64,000 nucleotides of DNA from NCBI RefSeq assembly GCF_003323745.1, contig NZ_QOIL01000012.1, positions 62,001 to 126,000 on the forward strand, written 5' to 3'. Shown here in pieces: positions 52,153-61,400 of the stretch. A model generated the notes under the pieces. That model was not told where the DNA came from, searched no databases, and was given only the letters and a program-made list of their open reading frames with translations. Source of the DNA: Sphaerisporangium album (GTDB lineage Bacteria; Actinomycetota; Actinomycetes; Streptosporangiales; Streptosporangiaceae). Numbering within the stretch: position 1 is the stretch's first letter; each line of letters opens with the position of its first letter. Made by a program: the position numbers and the translations under genes.

Positions 52153-53040
52153 CTATATGACCAGGGCTATGCCTTCTTCGGCCAGTTCCTCGGGGGTGAA
52201 CAGGCCGTTGGGGTCGTCGGCTATTTCTGCGCCGTGGGCGATCTCGTATCGGTTGGCCGCTGCTTTGACTTCGGTGACTTCTAGCGGGTGGCCTTGGTCG
52301 TCGGTCATGGTGCGGCGGATGATCAGGATGGCTTCGGCGTAGTCCATGCCGAGTGTGGTTCGTTCGTCTTCGTAGGCGATGCGGGCGGTGGTGAGGGTCA
52401 CCCATCGGACCGGGCCTCGGTCGCGTTGAAGCTGCTCGTAGAAGAACTTGATCCGCTTGCGGTACTGGTGGTAGCGCTTCTGATCGTCCCAGTCCGGTAC
52501 AAGGTCGGCGTTGGTGTAGCTGTTGATCTCGAAGCGGGGTGAGTAGCCCTGGCTCCATGTGGCGTGCCGGTGGATGACCGGGTGCCCGTTGCGCACGCCT
52601 AGCATGATCGCGATGTCGCGGTTGGCTGCGATCTTGCCGTCGTCGTAGGGCAGAGAGCCGCCCTCGCGCTTGGCGTCGCGGTGGAAGGTCTCCCAGCCGA
52701 CTTTGCCGAACGGCCGGATCTCTGGGTGGTAGGCGGGGCAGGCAAGGTCGGGCCTGTCCTGGTTGGTGATCAGGATCACCTCACGCTCGGGGGCGGGCCG
52801 GACGAACGACCCTCGGCCACGCATGACGTAGATCAGCCCTTCGGTCACAAGGGTGTCGATGGCCTTGCGGACGGTGGGCCGGGACACCCCGTGCTTGCGA
52901 GTCAGTTCCGGCTCGCTCGGCAACGGGCCGCCGGGTGGGTATCGGCCGTCCAGGATGGCGGCGCGTAGCTCGGCGGCGATCACGCGCCACCGGACGTCTT
53001 TGTCCTCGGCCCGGTCTTCGGTCCTGTCGTCGGTCTCCAT
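52153..53040 (-). CDS. GntR family regulator with UTRA domain (KorSA-like)
   Basis: 295 aa. GntR winged HTH at residues ~16-82 (IAAELRAAILDGRYPPGGPL; TRKHGVSRPTVRKAIDTL) followed by a UTRA ligand domain (residues ~110-285). GntR/UTRA repressors such as KorSA control replication of pSAM2-type elements. It diverges from rep; two direct copies of TGTACTACAGGT lie in the shared region and are good operator candidates. Start ATG 53040 after GAGGGAGAGG. Confidence 0.88.
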   Translation of the reverse strand: METDDRTEDRAEDKDVRWRVIAAELRAAILDGRYPPGGPLPSEPELTRKHGVSRPTVRKAIDTLVTEGLIYVMRGRGSFVRPAPEREVILITNQDRPDLACPAYHPEIRPFGKVGWETFHRDAKREGGSLPYDDGKIAANRDIAIMLGVRNGHPVIHRHATWSQGYSPRFEINSYTNADLVPDWDDQKRYHQYRKRIKFFYEQLQRDRGPVRWVTLTTARIAYEDERTTLGMDYAEAILIIRRTMTDDQGHPLEVTEVKAAANRYEIAHGAEIADDPNGLFTPEELAEEGIALVI

Positions 53041-53075
53041 GGGAACCTCTCCCTCGCGCCATCCGTCCTACTACT

Positions 53076-53126
53076 TGTACTACAGGTTGCATAGACTGTC
53101 GATGTCGGGCAGCATGTACTACAGGT
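53076..53126. promoter_or_regulatory. Pair of 12-bp repeats between the GntR-type gene and rep
   Basis: TGTACTACAGGT occurs at 53076-53087 and again at 53115-53126, 39 bp apart (near four helical turns). The second copy lies in a perfect inverted repeat ACTAC-ag-GTAGT, 30 bp before the rep start. The arrangement fits cooperative repressor binding over both divergent promoters. Confidence 0.65.
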
Positions 53127-53157
53127 AGTGGTGACTGGCGGTGGGAGGTGGTTGGTC

Positions 53158-54687
53158 ATGAGCAAGGGAGAACAGATCAGCGACAACACGGAGCGACAGG
53201 GACGGCAGGGGGTACCGGAGTGGATGGCCGAACTGGTGTCGGTGGTCAACGATCCGGGGTTTGAGCGGTGGCGGTCGATGGTGGCCGCGACGGGCGGGTG
53301 CTCGAATCCGATCCATCTGGCCGGGGAGTCGATGGTGCTGGATTCGGCAACCGGTGAGGTGCTGCACACCTACGACACGTCGGCCGAACCTTCGGGGTAT
53401 CTGCTGGTCGCCTGCGGCAACCGGCGCTCGTCGGTCTGCCCGTCGTGTTCGGAGATCTACCGGGCCGACACCTTCCAGCTCATCCGGGCGGGCCTGTCGG
53501 GGGGTAAGGGCGTGCCCGGCAGTGTGAGCGCGCATCCTCGGGTGTTCGCCACGCTCACCGCCCCGTCGTTCGGGCCGGTGCATACCCGGCGGGAGAAGAA
53601 CGGGCGGGTGCGGGCCTGCCGTCCACGTGCCCGCGACAAGGTGTGTGAGCACGGCCGCCCGGTCGGCTGCCACCAGGCGCACGACCCGCGTGACGAGCGG
53701 CTGGGGCAACCGCTGTGCCCGGAGTGTTACGACTATGCCGGGGCGGTGCTGTGGCAGGCGCACGCGGGGGTGCTGTGGCACCGGTTCACTCTGGCCATGC
53801 GTCAGGAACTCGCCGCGCTCGCGGGCATGAGCCGACGCGCGTTCAACAGCCGGGTCCGGGTGTCGTTCGCGAAGGTTGCCGAATACCAGCGGCGGGGCCT
53901 GGTGCACTTTCACGCGGTGATCCGGCTGGACGGTCCGGACGGGGCGAGCGAGCCTCCGCCGGACTGGGCTGATGTGCGGCTGCTGGTCGCGGCGATCCCG
54001 GCGGCGGCTTCTCGGGTGGAGGTGGACACCCCGGAAAGCGCCCTGGGGGTGCGGCGGCTGGTGTGGGGTGATCAGCTCGATATCCGGCCGATCATCTTGG
54101 GCACGACGTTGGAGGGGGTGAACGAGACGGCGGTGGCGGGTTACATCGCCAAGTACGCGACCAAGGGCGCGGAAGCGTCGGGGACGGTGGACTACCGGCT
54201 GTCCTGCGGGCCGTGTAAGGGGTCGGGTCGTACCGGGAGGCTGCGCGGGGTGTGCGGGCGGTGCGCCGGGACGGGGCTGAAGCCGGGGCTTCACCTGGAT
54301 CTGTTGCCGGTGACCGAGCATGCCCGGCGGATGATCGCCGTGTGCTGGGAGCTGGGGGCGCGGCGGGAGTTCGCCGATCTGCGGCTGCGGCCGTGGGCGC
54401 ACATGCTCGGGTTCCGGGGGCACTTCTCCACCAAGAGCCGCCATTACTCGACCACGCTGGGGGATCTTCGGGGGGCGCGCGGCGATCATCGGGCGCAGGA
54501 GGCGCGGGCTCGGCTGGGGCTGCCTGCTCCGGGGGATGACACGACGCTGGTGATGGGGCATTGGCGGTTCGCCGGGTCGGGGTACACGCCGGGTGAGGCG
54601 ATCTTGGCCGAATCTATTCGGCAACGGGTGGCTACTGCTCGGGCGATCGAAAGTGAGCGGGCGGGGCGGGATGGGGAGGCTCGTTGA
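53158..54687 (+). CDS. Replication initiator (RepSA-like, rolling-circle type)
   Basis: 509 aa from ATG 53158, with GGAGGTGG upstream. Family signature of pSAM2-like Rep: an N-terminal Cys-rich region (VACGNRRSSVCPSCSEIYRA), the metal-binding HUH-like motif in GLVHFHAVIRLDG (near residue 250), the tyrosine-containing VAGYIAKYATKGAEASG (near residue 330), and a DnaJ-like zinc ribbon CGPCKGSG/CGRCAGTG. The protein would nick and start replication of the excised circular element. It is divergent from the GntR gene. Confidence 0.88.
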   Translation: MSKGEQISDNTERQGRQGVPEWMAELVSVVNDPGFERWRSMVAATGGCSNPIHLAGESMVLDSATGEVLHTYDTSAEPSGYLLVACGNRRSSVCPSCSEIYRADTFQLIRAGLSGGKGVPGSVSAHPRVFATLTAPSFGPVHTRREKNGRVRACRPRARDKVCEHGRPVGCHQAHDPRDERLGQPLCPECYDYAGAVLWQAHAGVLWHRFTLAMRQELAALAGMSRRAFNSRVRVSFAKVAEYQRRGLVHFHAVIRLDGPDGASEPPPDWADVRLLVAAIPAAASRVEVDTPESALGVRRLVWGDQLDIRPIILGTTLEGVNETAVAGYIAKYATKGAEASGTVDYRLSCGPCKGSGRTGRLRGVCGRCAGTGLKPGLHLDLLPVTEHARRMIAVCWELGARREFADLRLRPWAHMLGFRGHFSTKSRHYSTTLGDLRGARGDHRAQEARARLGLPAPGDDTTLVMGHWRFAGSGYTPGEAILAESIRQRVATARAIESERAGRDGEAR

Positions 54688-55130
54688 TCGCTGACTTCTT
54701 ACCGGGGATGGATGATGAGAGCCTTGGCTGCGAGACGGCGGGGCTGCTGCACGGTGAGGGTCGCGAGGACAAAGACAGCGCCGAAGGCTCCGATACAGGG
54801 GTTAAAGGCGCTGTGGCCTGTGGTTATGCTCCGACGCCGGCCACGACGGCCCCCCGGGTGGGTGGGCGGGCCGACGAGCGCAAGGGGCAGGCTCGGCTGT
54901 CTGGTGGGGATCGTGGGCAGGGGGGCCGATCTGGGGCCGGACAGCAGGGGAAGCGTAAGCGGCGCGCCCGTGCAACCCCCGGGGTCGGCCCGGCGGCGGA
55001 GTTGCTGGAGGCGGTGCGTAACCAGGCGCGGCGGGATGCTGCGGCGGCGTCTGCGGTTGATCGGGAGGAACGCAACCGGGCGTTGACGGCGTTGGTGCGT
55101 CACACGCGGCATGCCAGAGGGGCCGGATAG
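54684..55130 (+). CDS. Hypothetical basic protein coupled to rep
   Basis: 148 aa from TTG 54684, which overlaps the rep stop (TTGA) and sits five bases after GGGAGG; an ATG at 54708 is the alternative. The N-terminal part is acidic and Gly-rich, the centre Gly/Arg-rich and low complexity, and the last ~50 residues are helical and basic (ELLEAVRNQARRDAAAAS). The xis gene of pSAM2 lies in this position, but this protein does not look like Xis. It may be a small accessory or directionality factor (inference). Confidence 0.55.
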   Translation: MIADFLPGMDDESLGCETAGLLHGEGREDKDSAEGSDTGVKGAVACGYAPTPATTAPRVGGRADERKGQARLSGGDRGQGGRSGAGQQGKRKRRARATPGVGPAAELLEAVRNQARRDAAAASAVDREERNRALTALVRHTRHARGAG

Positions 55131-55143
55131 GTCATCTCTGGCC

Positions 55144-55176
55144 ACAGCCCCGGATCATGCACGGGTCCGGGGCTGT
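55144..55176. terminator. Bidirectional terminator between convergent element genes
   Basis: Perfect 11-bp inverted repeat ACAGCCCCGGA / TCCGGGGCTGT with an 11-nt loop between the stops of the plus-strand hypothetical gene (55130) and the minus-strand integrase (55195). Confidence 0.8.
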
Positions 55177-55194
55177 CGTCTGCCTGATGCCGGT

Positions 55195-56757
55195 CTACCG
55201 GCCGATGATCGAAATGGAGTCGGCGGGGTACTTGTCCGGCGTCCACCGTCCCTTACGGGGAAGCGGATGAATGATCACCTGGTCCACGTAGCGGCGCGCA
55301 ATGGTCGCGCGTGCCTCGGCCATAGAGGGCTCGATGTCCAGCCAGGTCGCGATCAGGTCCTCTTTGCTGGTGGTGACGGCCTGCTCCTTGGCGAACTCCT
55401 GGCCAAGTTCCCGCTTGAATCCGTCGATCTCCACGCGTAGATCACGCATGACCTTGCCCGCGTCGGCCACCGTCCATCCGCTGTCGGGGTCCTTGGCCGC
55501 GTCCCGCGCCTCGATGATCCGCTGTTCCCGAGAGCTGATCTCCTGCTTCAGGCGGGCGATCTCGGCCGGTGAGGTGGCCGCGACAGCGGTAGCGGCGTAC
55601 TCCTCCTCGATGCGGGTGAGCACGTAGGTGCTGATCAGGTCGTCTACCCAGTCCTTGTTACGACCGATCTTGCCGCATCCCCCGATGCCCTTGGCGCACA
55701 CGTACATGTCGGCGCGGGTACCGCCCGGCTTCTTGACCCGTAGCTTGGCCGCGCACAACCCGCACATCACCAGACCGGAGTTCGGGTACTTGCGCATGCC
55801 CTGCCCCGGCTTGGCCAACGCCGGGTCCGAATGCCGCCGCAACCCCCGGGCTGCCTGATTCTTCTCACGCGGGGTCTTCGGGAACCGCGTGATCAGCTTC
55901 TCCCACTTGGCCGGATCGATCACCGGCGGCCAATTCCCGGCCCCCACGATCTCATACCCATGCGCGACCAACCCGGCGCGCTTGGGCGCAAGGATCGTCG
56001 TCTTGACCTCATCCCGGGTCACCCACGGGGTGCCGTTCAACCGGGTGAACCCCTCGGCGTTCCAGTGGTCCATGATCGCGGTCCACCCCAGACCGTCAAG
56101 CGCCATGTCCGCGCCCGTGTCGAGATACCCCTGTGCCCGCTCGTCCACGTGGGTCATGTAGCCGATGCCCTTGTCCGGGTCGGGCGGCAGATAGCCCAGA
56201 ATCGGGCTCCCGCCGTGCGGCAGACCGTTCTCCCGGCGCTCCTCGTGCTTGCGCTCGACACGTTCCCCGATGCGCTCGGACTCGGCCGCGTCGGCGGCGG
56301 CAAGGATGCGGCCGAGCATCCGCCCGTCTGCGGTGGTCAAGTCGATGTCACCCGACTTCACCGATACCAGACGAACCCCGGTCCGCTCCACAAGCGAGAT
56401 GATCCGCTCATACTCGGCGGGCCTGCGGGTGAGCCGCGCATTGGTCACGTACCCGATCAGGTGAAGATGACCGGCCTCGGCATCGGCTATCAACTGCTCA
56501 AAGTCCGGCCGACGCTTCTTGCTGCGGGTCGACGCGCCGATGTCGTTGTCACAGTAGCGGCGTACCTCGGTCGCGCCCTTCTCGATGACCTTCGCTGTGG
56601 CGTCCATGTCCTGACGCTTGACCCCCAGCTCAAGCCCTTCGTCATCATCGGAGATCCGTAGATAGATGCCCGCGACCATGGGAGGAACGACAGGCGGCGG
56701 GGCCTGCCCCTCCTCCAACGGCCATACCTTGATGCCTCCGCCGATGATCTCGCTCAC
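55195..56757 (-). CDS. int: Large serine integrase
   Basis: 520 aa from GTG 56757. The N-terminal resolvase domain has the nucleophile S36 and R34 in IYLRISDDDEG, with GVKRQDMDATAKVIEKGA typical of the family and helix E region AADAAESERIGERVERKHEE. Then a recombinase domain (GWTAIMDHWNAEGFTRLNG), a zinc ribbon (VMCGLCAAKLRV; CAKGIGGCGKIGR) and a C-terminal coiled-coil region (IARLKQEISSREQRIIEARD). It is about the length of other actinobacterial large serine recombinases, starts within 60 bp of attR and should insert at the DrrA Walker A site. Confidence 0.92.
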   Translation of the reverse strand: MSEIIGGGIKVWPLEEGQAPPPVVPPMVAGIYLRISDDDEGLELGVKRQDMDATAKVIEKGATEVRRYCDNDIGASTRSKKRRPDFEQLIADAEAGHLHLIGYVTNARLTRRPAEYERIISLVERTGVRLVSVKSGDIDLTTADGRMLGRILAAADAAESERIGERVERKHEERRENGLPHGGSPILGYLPPDPDKGIGYMTHVDERAQGYLDTGADMALDGLGWTAIMDHWNAEGFTRLNGTPWVTRDEVKTTILAPKRAGLVAHGYEIVGAGNWPPVIDPAKWEKLITRFPKTPREKNQAARGLRRHSDPALAKPGQGMRKYPNSGLVMCGLCAAKLRVKKPGGTRADMYVCAKGIGGCGKIGRNKDWVDDLISTYVLTRIEEEYAATAVAATSPAEIARLKQEISSREQRIIEARDAAKDPDSGWTVADAGKVMRDLRVEIDGFKRELGQEFAKEQAVTTSKEDLIATWLDIEPSMAEARATIARRYVDQVIIHPLPRKGRWTPDKYPADSISIIGR

Positions 56758-56785
56758 CTGGTCGCCCCTTCCTCCCGAACTGCCC

Positions 56786-56814
56786 TTAGGGGTCCTAGTC
56801 TAGTTGTCGGCAAG
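56786..56814. other. attR of the integrated element
   Basis: The arm TTAGGGGTC (56786-56794) is 13 bp before the core CGGCAAG (56808-56814), after which DrrA sequence resumes. Reuniting the element side of attR and attL gives attP: TTAGGGGTC, 13 bp, CGGCAAG, 16 bp, GACCCCTAA, with a perfect inner dyad GTCGGC-AA-GCCGAC around the presumed crossover AA. Confidence 0.85.
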
Positions 56815-57657
56815 ACCACCACGCTACGGATGCTGGCCACCCTGTTGAAGATCGACGCGGGCCGTGCCGAGATCTTCGGGGTCGACGTGGCCGGCAACCC
56901 GCACGTGATCCGCCAGCTCGTCGGCGTCACCGGACAGTACGCGTCGGTCGACGAGAACCTGACCGCCCGCGAGAACCTGTGGCTTTTCAGTCGCCTGCAG
57001 GGCATCGCCGCGCCGCGCGCCCGGCGCATCGCCACCGAGCTGCTGGGCCAGTTCGGCCTGGAGGAGGCCGCCGGCAAACCGATCGCGCAGTTCTCGGGCG
57101 GCATGCGCCGGCGCCTCGACCTGGCGGCCAGCCTGATCACCAGGCCACCGCTGATCTTCCTGGACGAGCCGACCACCGGTCTCGATCCGCGCACGCGCGG
57201 CCAGATGTGGGACACCATCCGCGGTCTGGTCGCCAACGGCTGCACGGTGCTGCTGACCACGCAATATCTGGACGAGGCCGACCAGCTCGCCGATCGCGTC
57301 GCCGTTATCGACCACGGCCGCAAGGTCGCCGAGGGCACCCCCGACGAGTTGAAGACCGCGGTCGGCAACTCCGCCCTCCAGTTGCTGCTCGCCGACCCGG
57401 GCGACGCACCCGCCGCCGTGGAGGTCGTGCGGCGCGTCCTCGGCTCCGACCCGATCGTCAGTCCGGAGCGAGGCCGCCTCAACGTCGCCCTCGACCAGGC
57501 CGACCTGGCCGCGGACGTACTGATCGCGCTTCGCACCGCCGGAGTGTCGATCTCCTCGGTGAGCGTGGCCAAGCCCAGCCTGGACGAGGTGTTCCTCGCC
57601 CTCACCGGCCGCGAAACCGGCAGGGACGACGAAACCGGCACGGAGGAGAACCGATGA
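56815..57657 (+). pseudogene. 3' fragment of the split DrrA-type ABC ATPase gene
   Basis: Continues the DrrA frame after Walker A from 56815: TTTLRMLATLLKIDAG, then SGGMRRRLDLAASL signature, FLDEPTTGLDP Walker B and the C-terminal DrrA region (SISSVSVAKPSLDEVFLALTG). With 45900-46082 it would give a ~342-aa ATPase of the daunorubicin-resistance type. Alone it could start at ATG 56830 but lacks the P-loop. Stop overlaps the permease start (ATGA). Confidence 0.92.
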
Positions 57658-58490
57658 GCACCATGATCGCACCCGCCCGCGAGGCGGTCCGGGCCGCCGA
57701 CCGCGTGGCGGCCGCCCGGCAGCGCGTCTCCATTGGGGAGACGCTCGGCCAGACCCTGATGATGGCGTGGCGGGCGCTCAAGAAGATGCGCCGCAACCCG
57801 GAGCAGTTCTTCGACGTGGCGCTGCAGCCGATCCTGTTCACCGCGATGTTCGCCTTCATCTTCGGCGGCGCCATCGCCGGCGACGTGGAGAGCTACCTCC
57901 CCCAGATGATCCCCGGCATCCTCGCCCAGACCGTGCTGACGACGTGCATGGCCACGGGCACGCAACTCCGCGAGGACATGGAGAAGGGTGTCTTCGACCG
58001 GTTCAAGTCGTTGCCGATCGCCCGCATCGCGCCGCTCGCCGGCCCGATGGTGGCCGACCTGCTGCGCTACACGATCGCGGCCACTCTGACCTTCACCATG
58101 GGTCTGGTGCTGGGCTACCGTCCGGGCGGCGGAGCGGGCGGCGTGCTCGCCGCGATCCTGCTGGCGATCTTCACGGGCTGGTCGCTGGCGTGGGTCTTCA
58201 CCTGGGTCGGCACGATCGCCCGGAGCGCCCAGGCGGTGCAGGGCATCTCCATGATGATCTTGTTCCCGCTGACGTTCCTGTCGAACGCGTTCGTCCCCGT
58301 CGAGACCCTGCCCGACTGGCTCGCCGCGTTCGTAAGGATCAACCCGGTCTCACACCTGGTCACGGCCGCCCGCGACCTCGCCAACAGCGCCCTCGTCAGC
58401 GGAGAGGTGGCCTGGACGCTCCTGGCGTGCCTGACCGTTATCGCGATCTTCGCGCCGCTGTCGGTACGCAGCTACAAGCGGCACATGTGA
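57654..58490 (+). CDS. ABC-2 type permease, DrrB-like
   Basis: 278 aa from ATG 57654, after GGAGGAGAA, with six membrane helices (first at about residue 58). The ABC-2 signature region is VFTWVGTIARSAQAVQGIS, and the cytoplasmic N-terminus includes AWRALKKMRRNPEQFFDV. It pairs with the split ATPase as a DrrAB-type exporter. While the element is integrated the ATPase partner is broken, so the pump should not work. The 3' end overlaps the convergent BTAD gene by 141 bp. Confidence 0.92.
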   Translation: MSTMIAPAREAVRAADRVAAARQRVSIGETLGQTLMMAWRALKKMRRNPEQFFDVALQPILFTAMFAFIFGGAIAGDVESYLPQMIPGILAQTVLTTCMATGTQLREDMEKGVFDRFKSLPIARIAPLAGPMVADLLRYTIAATLTFTMGLVLGYRPGGGAGGVLAAILLAIFTGWSLAWVFTWVGTIARSAQAVQGISMMILFPLTFLSNAFVPVETLPDWLAAFVRINPVSHLVTAARDLANSALVSGEVAWTLLACLTVIAIFAPLSVRSYKRHM

Positions 58491-61400
58491 CCTCCGTCCG
58501 TCACGGCCGGAGACCTGCTCGACGAGACTCCGCGCCTCGTCGAGCAGGTCGGAGCCGCGTCGATCGCCGTACTCGGCCCGCACGGCGGCGATCATCCCGG
58601 GCGCGGCCCGCTCCGCGTACGGTTCGATCCCCTCGAAGGTCATGCTGGGCATGATGCTGTTGTACGCGAACCGCTCGGCCAGCACCAGCAACCGGATCGA
58701 GTCGCGGGAAGCCATGGCACCCCGCAGCAACCCCCAGGCGCCGAGCGCGAAGAGCATGGAGCCGCACAGCGGGTAGTCGAGGACGGGGTTGTGGATGTCC
58801 AGCAGGTCGTAGCCCCGGACGGCGGAGAACAACTCCTCGCCGTACCGGACGTCCTCCGGCGGGGCGTGGTACGCGTACGCCGTCAAAGAGACCGAAATCG
58901 CGACGATCATCCATGGCGTGAACTCTGCGCGTGAGAACCCGGGCAGGCGCAGATCGCGTGCCCGCTGGACGGCCAGGCGGTACTCCGCGAGCGCGGCGGC
59001 CGTCTCGCCACGGGCGAGGGCGAGCTCGGCCGCGCACAACGAGACGATGGCCATCCCCCCGAGCACCGCCTCGCTCTCGTTGATCCGGCTGATCTCGGCG
59101 AGCTCGGCCTCCGCGGTGTCGAGGTCGCCGTCGGCGAGCGCGGAGGTCAGCAGCACCGCGCGTAGCTGGGTCTCGTCGTCGGTCGCGCCGACCCGGCTCA
59201 GCACCGGGATGGCGGTCCGCGCGTGTCCGACCGCACGCCGGCGGTCGCCGAGCCGCATGACCAGGTGGGCCAGCAAGGCGCGCATGATCGCGGCGAACCA
59301 TGGCCCCTCATCCTCGCCGATCATCGTCAGGGTCCGCTCGGCGGCCTCGATCGCCCCCGTCACCTCACCCGCGTTCTCCAGGACGTGGACGCTCATCTGC
59401 GTCGCCGCCAGGGCGACGTCAGGGTCGGTGCTCCGGCACAACTCCGCCAGCCGGCGGTGTACCTCGGCGCCGTCGGCCGCGTCGCACGCGAGCATCACCG
59501 TGGCCATCGCCGCCAGGCGGGGATTCGTGGTGTCACCGGTGGGCAGCGTACGGAGGAGATCGCGCAACGGGTCGCCGCTGCGATCGGTGACGATGGCGTG
59601 GTTCATCAGAGCGATCACCAAGGCGGCCCTGGTCACCTCGACGAGGTGCGGCGGCGGCATCCAGCCGCTGATCACCTGGGCGATCGCCTCCCAGTGAACG
59701 AGGATCCGGACGTGGTCGCCGCGGATCGACCACAGCGCGCCGAGGCCGGCCAGCAACTGGACCGTCGTAACGGGATCGGACTCGCCGAGAGCCTGCCGGA
59801 ACAGATCGGCGAGGTTGCCCTCCTCGACGCGCAACGCGTCCACCGCCGCGAACTGCGCCGGGCTGAACAGCTTGAAGGCGTGTTCGAGGGTGTACGCCGT
59901 CGCCCATGCCCGCTGCGCCGCCCGAGCGGGCGTCTCCTCGCCGGCCTCCTTCAACCGCATCCGCCCGAACTCCCTGACGGTCTCCAGCATCCGGTAGCGG
60001 AGGCCGTACGTCGTCTCGCGGACGCTCAGCATCGACTGCTCGGTCAGCGCGTCCACGACGTGCAGGGCGTCCGGCCCCAGTACGTGCTCGGCCGCTGCCA
60101 GCGTGAAACCGTCGCCGAACAGCGACAACCACCGCAACGCCTGTCGTTCTGGCTCGCCCAGCAGATTCCACGACCAGTCGATGACCGCGAGCAGCGTCTG
60201 GTGCCGATCGGGGGCCGTACGATTCCCGCCGCGCAGCAGGGCGAACCGGTCCGCCAGGCGCCGCGCGATCTCCTCCACCGACATCACCCGCACCTTGGCC
60301 GCGGCCAGCTCGATCGCGAGCGGCAGACCGTCGAGGCGGGCGACCACCTCCTCGACCACTCCCTCGACGATCCGCGCACCCGGGCGAGCGGCCGTGGCGC
60401 GCTGGCGGAACAACTCCACCGCGTCGCCCGTGGGCAGCTCGCCGAGCAGGTAGACGCGTTCGGCCGGGATCGACAAGGGGGCGCGCGAGGTGATGAGCAC
60501 GCGCAGGTCGCGGGTCGTCACGGTCAGGAACGCCACCAGATCGGCGACGGCCTCGATCACGTGCTCGCAGTTGTCCAGGATCAGCAGTGCCGGAGCCTGG
60601 TCGAGATGCTGGGCGATCCGGGCGCGAACGTCGGAACGCTGCTCGGCGGTCAGGGTACGACGCCCGCTGACCGAGTCCCGGACCCCGAGCGCCGAACCCA
60701 CCTCGCCCACCACGCCCTCCGGCGAGGAGACGCCGACGAGCTCGACGAAGTGGGCGATGGGCTGAGCGGCGTTCCTGCCGACCACATGAGCCAGCCGCGT
60801 CTTGCCCAGCCCGCCAGGGCCGATGATGGAGATCACCCGATTGGTCCGCAGCAAGGCGTGCACCGCCCGGAGGTCGCCGTCGCGACCGAGCAGCGAGGAA
60901 CCGTCGAACAGGATGCCCTCACGCACCGGCCGATCGGCGACGAGGAGTTCGGCGTACACGCGGGCAAGCTCAGGCCCCGGTCCGGTACCGAGCCGCGCGG
61001 CCAGACCCGCGCGATACCGCTCGTAGCGCTCCAGAGCGGCGGCGGCACCTCGTACGGCGGCCTCGCTGCGCAGCAGGCAGGCGAGCAGTTCCTCGTCGTG
61101 CGGCCGGTCGGCCGCGGCCTCCTCCAGCAACGGCAGCGCGCCCTCGTGAGCGCCGCTCCGGCCCCGCGCGATCGCCGCCACCCGTCGCGCCTCGGCCACC
61201 CACCCTGCGGCGACGCCCCTCAGCTCAGCGAGCGGCCCCGTGGCACCATCCAGGTCAGCGAGAGGACCCCTGGCGCCATTCAACTCGACGAGAGGACCGC
61301 TGGCGTCATCCAAGCCGCCGGCCACAAGACTCATGGCCTCTTCAGCGCGGCGAACCGCGAGCGCCATGTCATCTTCTCCCAGCGCGGCCCGTGCCTGCTC

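Larger units (their letters stand above)
46081..56813. mobile_element. 10.7-kb integrated element: serine integrase, pSAM2-like Rep, KorSA-like regulator
   Basis: Bounded by attL and attR that share CGGCAAG and interrupt a DrrA-type gene; 10,732 bp. Recognisable backbone: serine integrase next to attR, Rep of the pSAM2 (RepSA) type, a GntR/UTRA repressor divergent from rep, and a long nested hairpin next to attL. Cargo: GNAT, HTH-TPR regulator, ATPase-like regulator, tRNA-like sequence, isoaspartyl methyltransferase-like gene with two tiny genes. No FtsK/TraB translocase, Spd, relaxase or oriT was recognised, so it is better called a non-conjugative, AICE-like or mobilizable element. Several genes are less GC-rich than the host. 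Confidence 0.9.

Noticed and set aside
53119-54624. 501-codon minus-strand frame opposite rep
   Set aside because: Arg/Pro/His-rich; the rep frame has Cys-rich, HFH and zinc-ribbon motifs and a good start.
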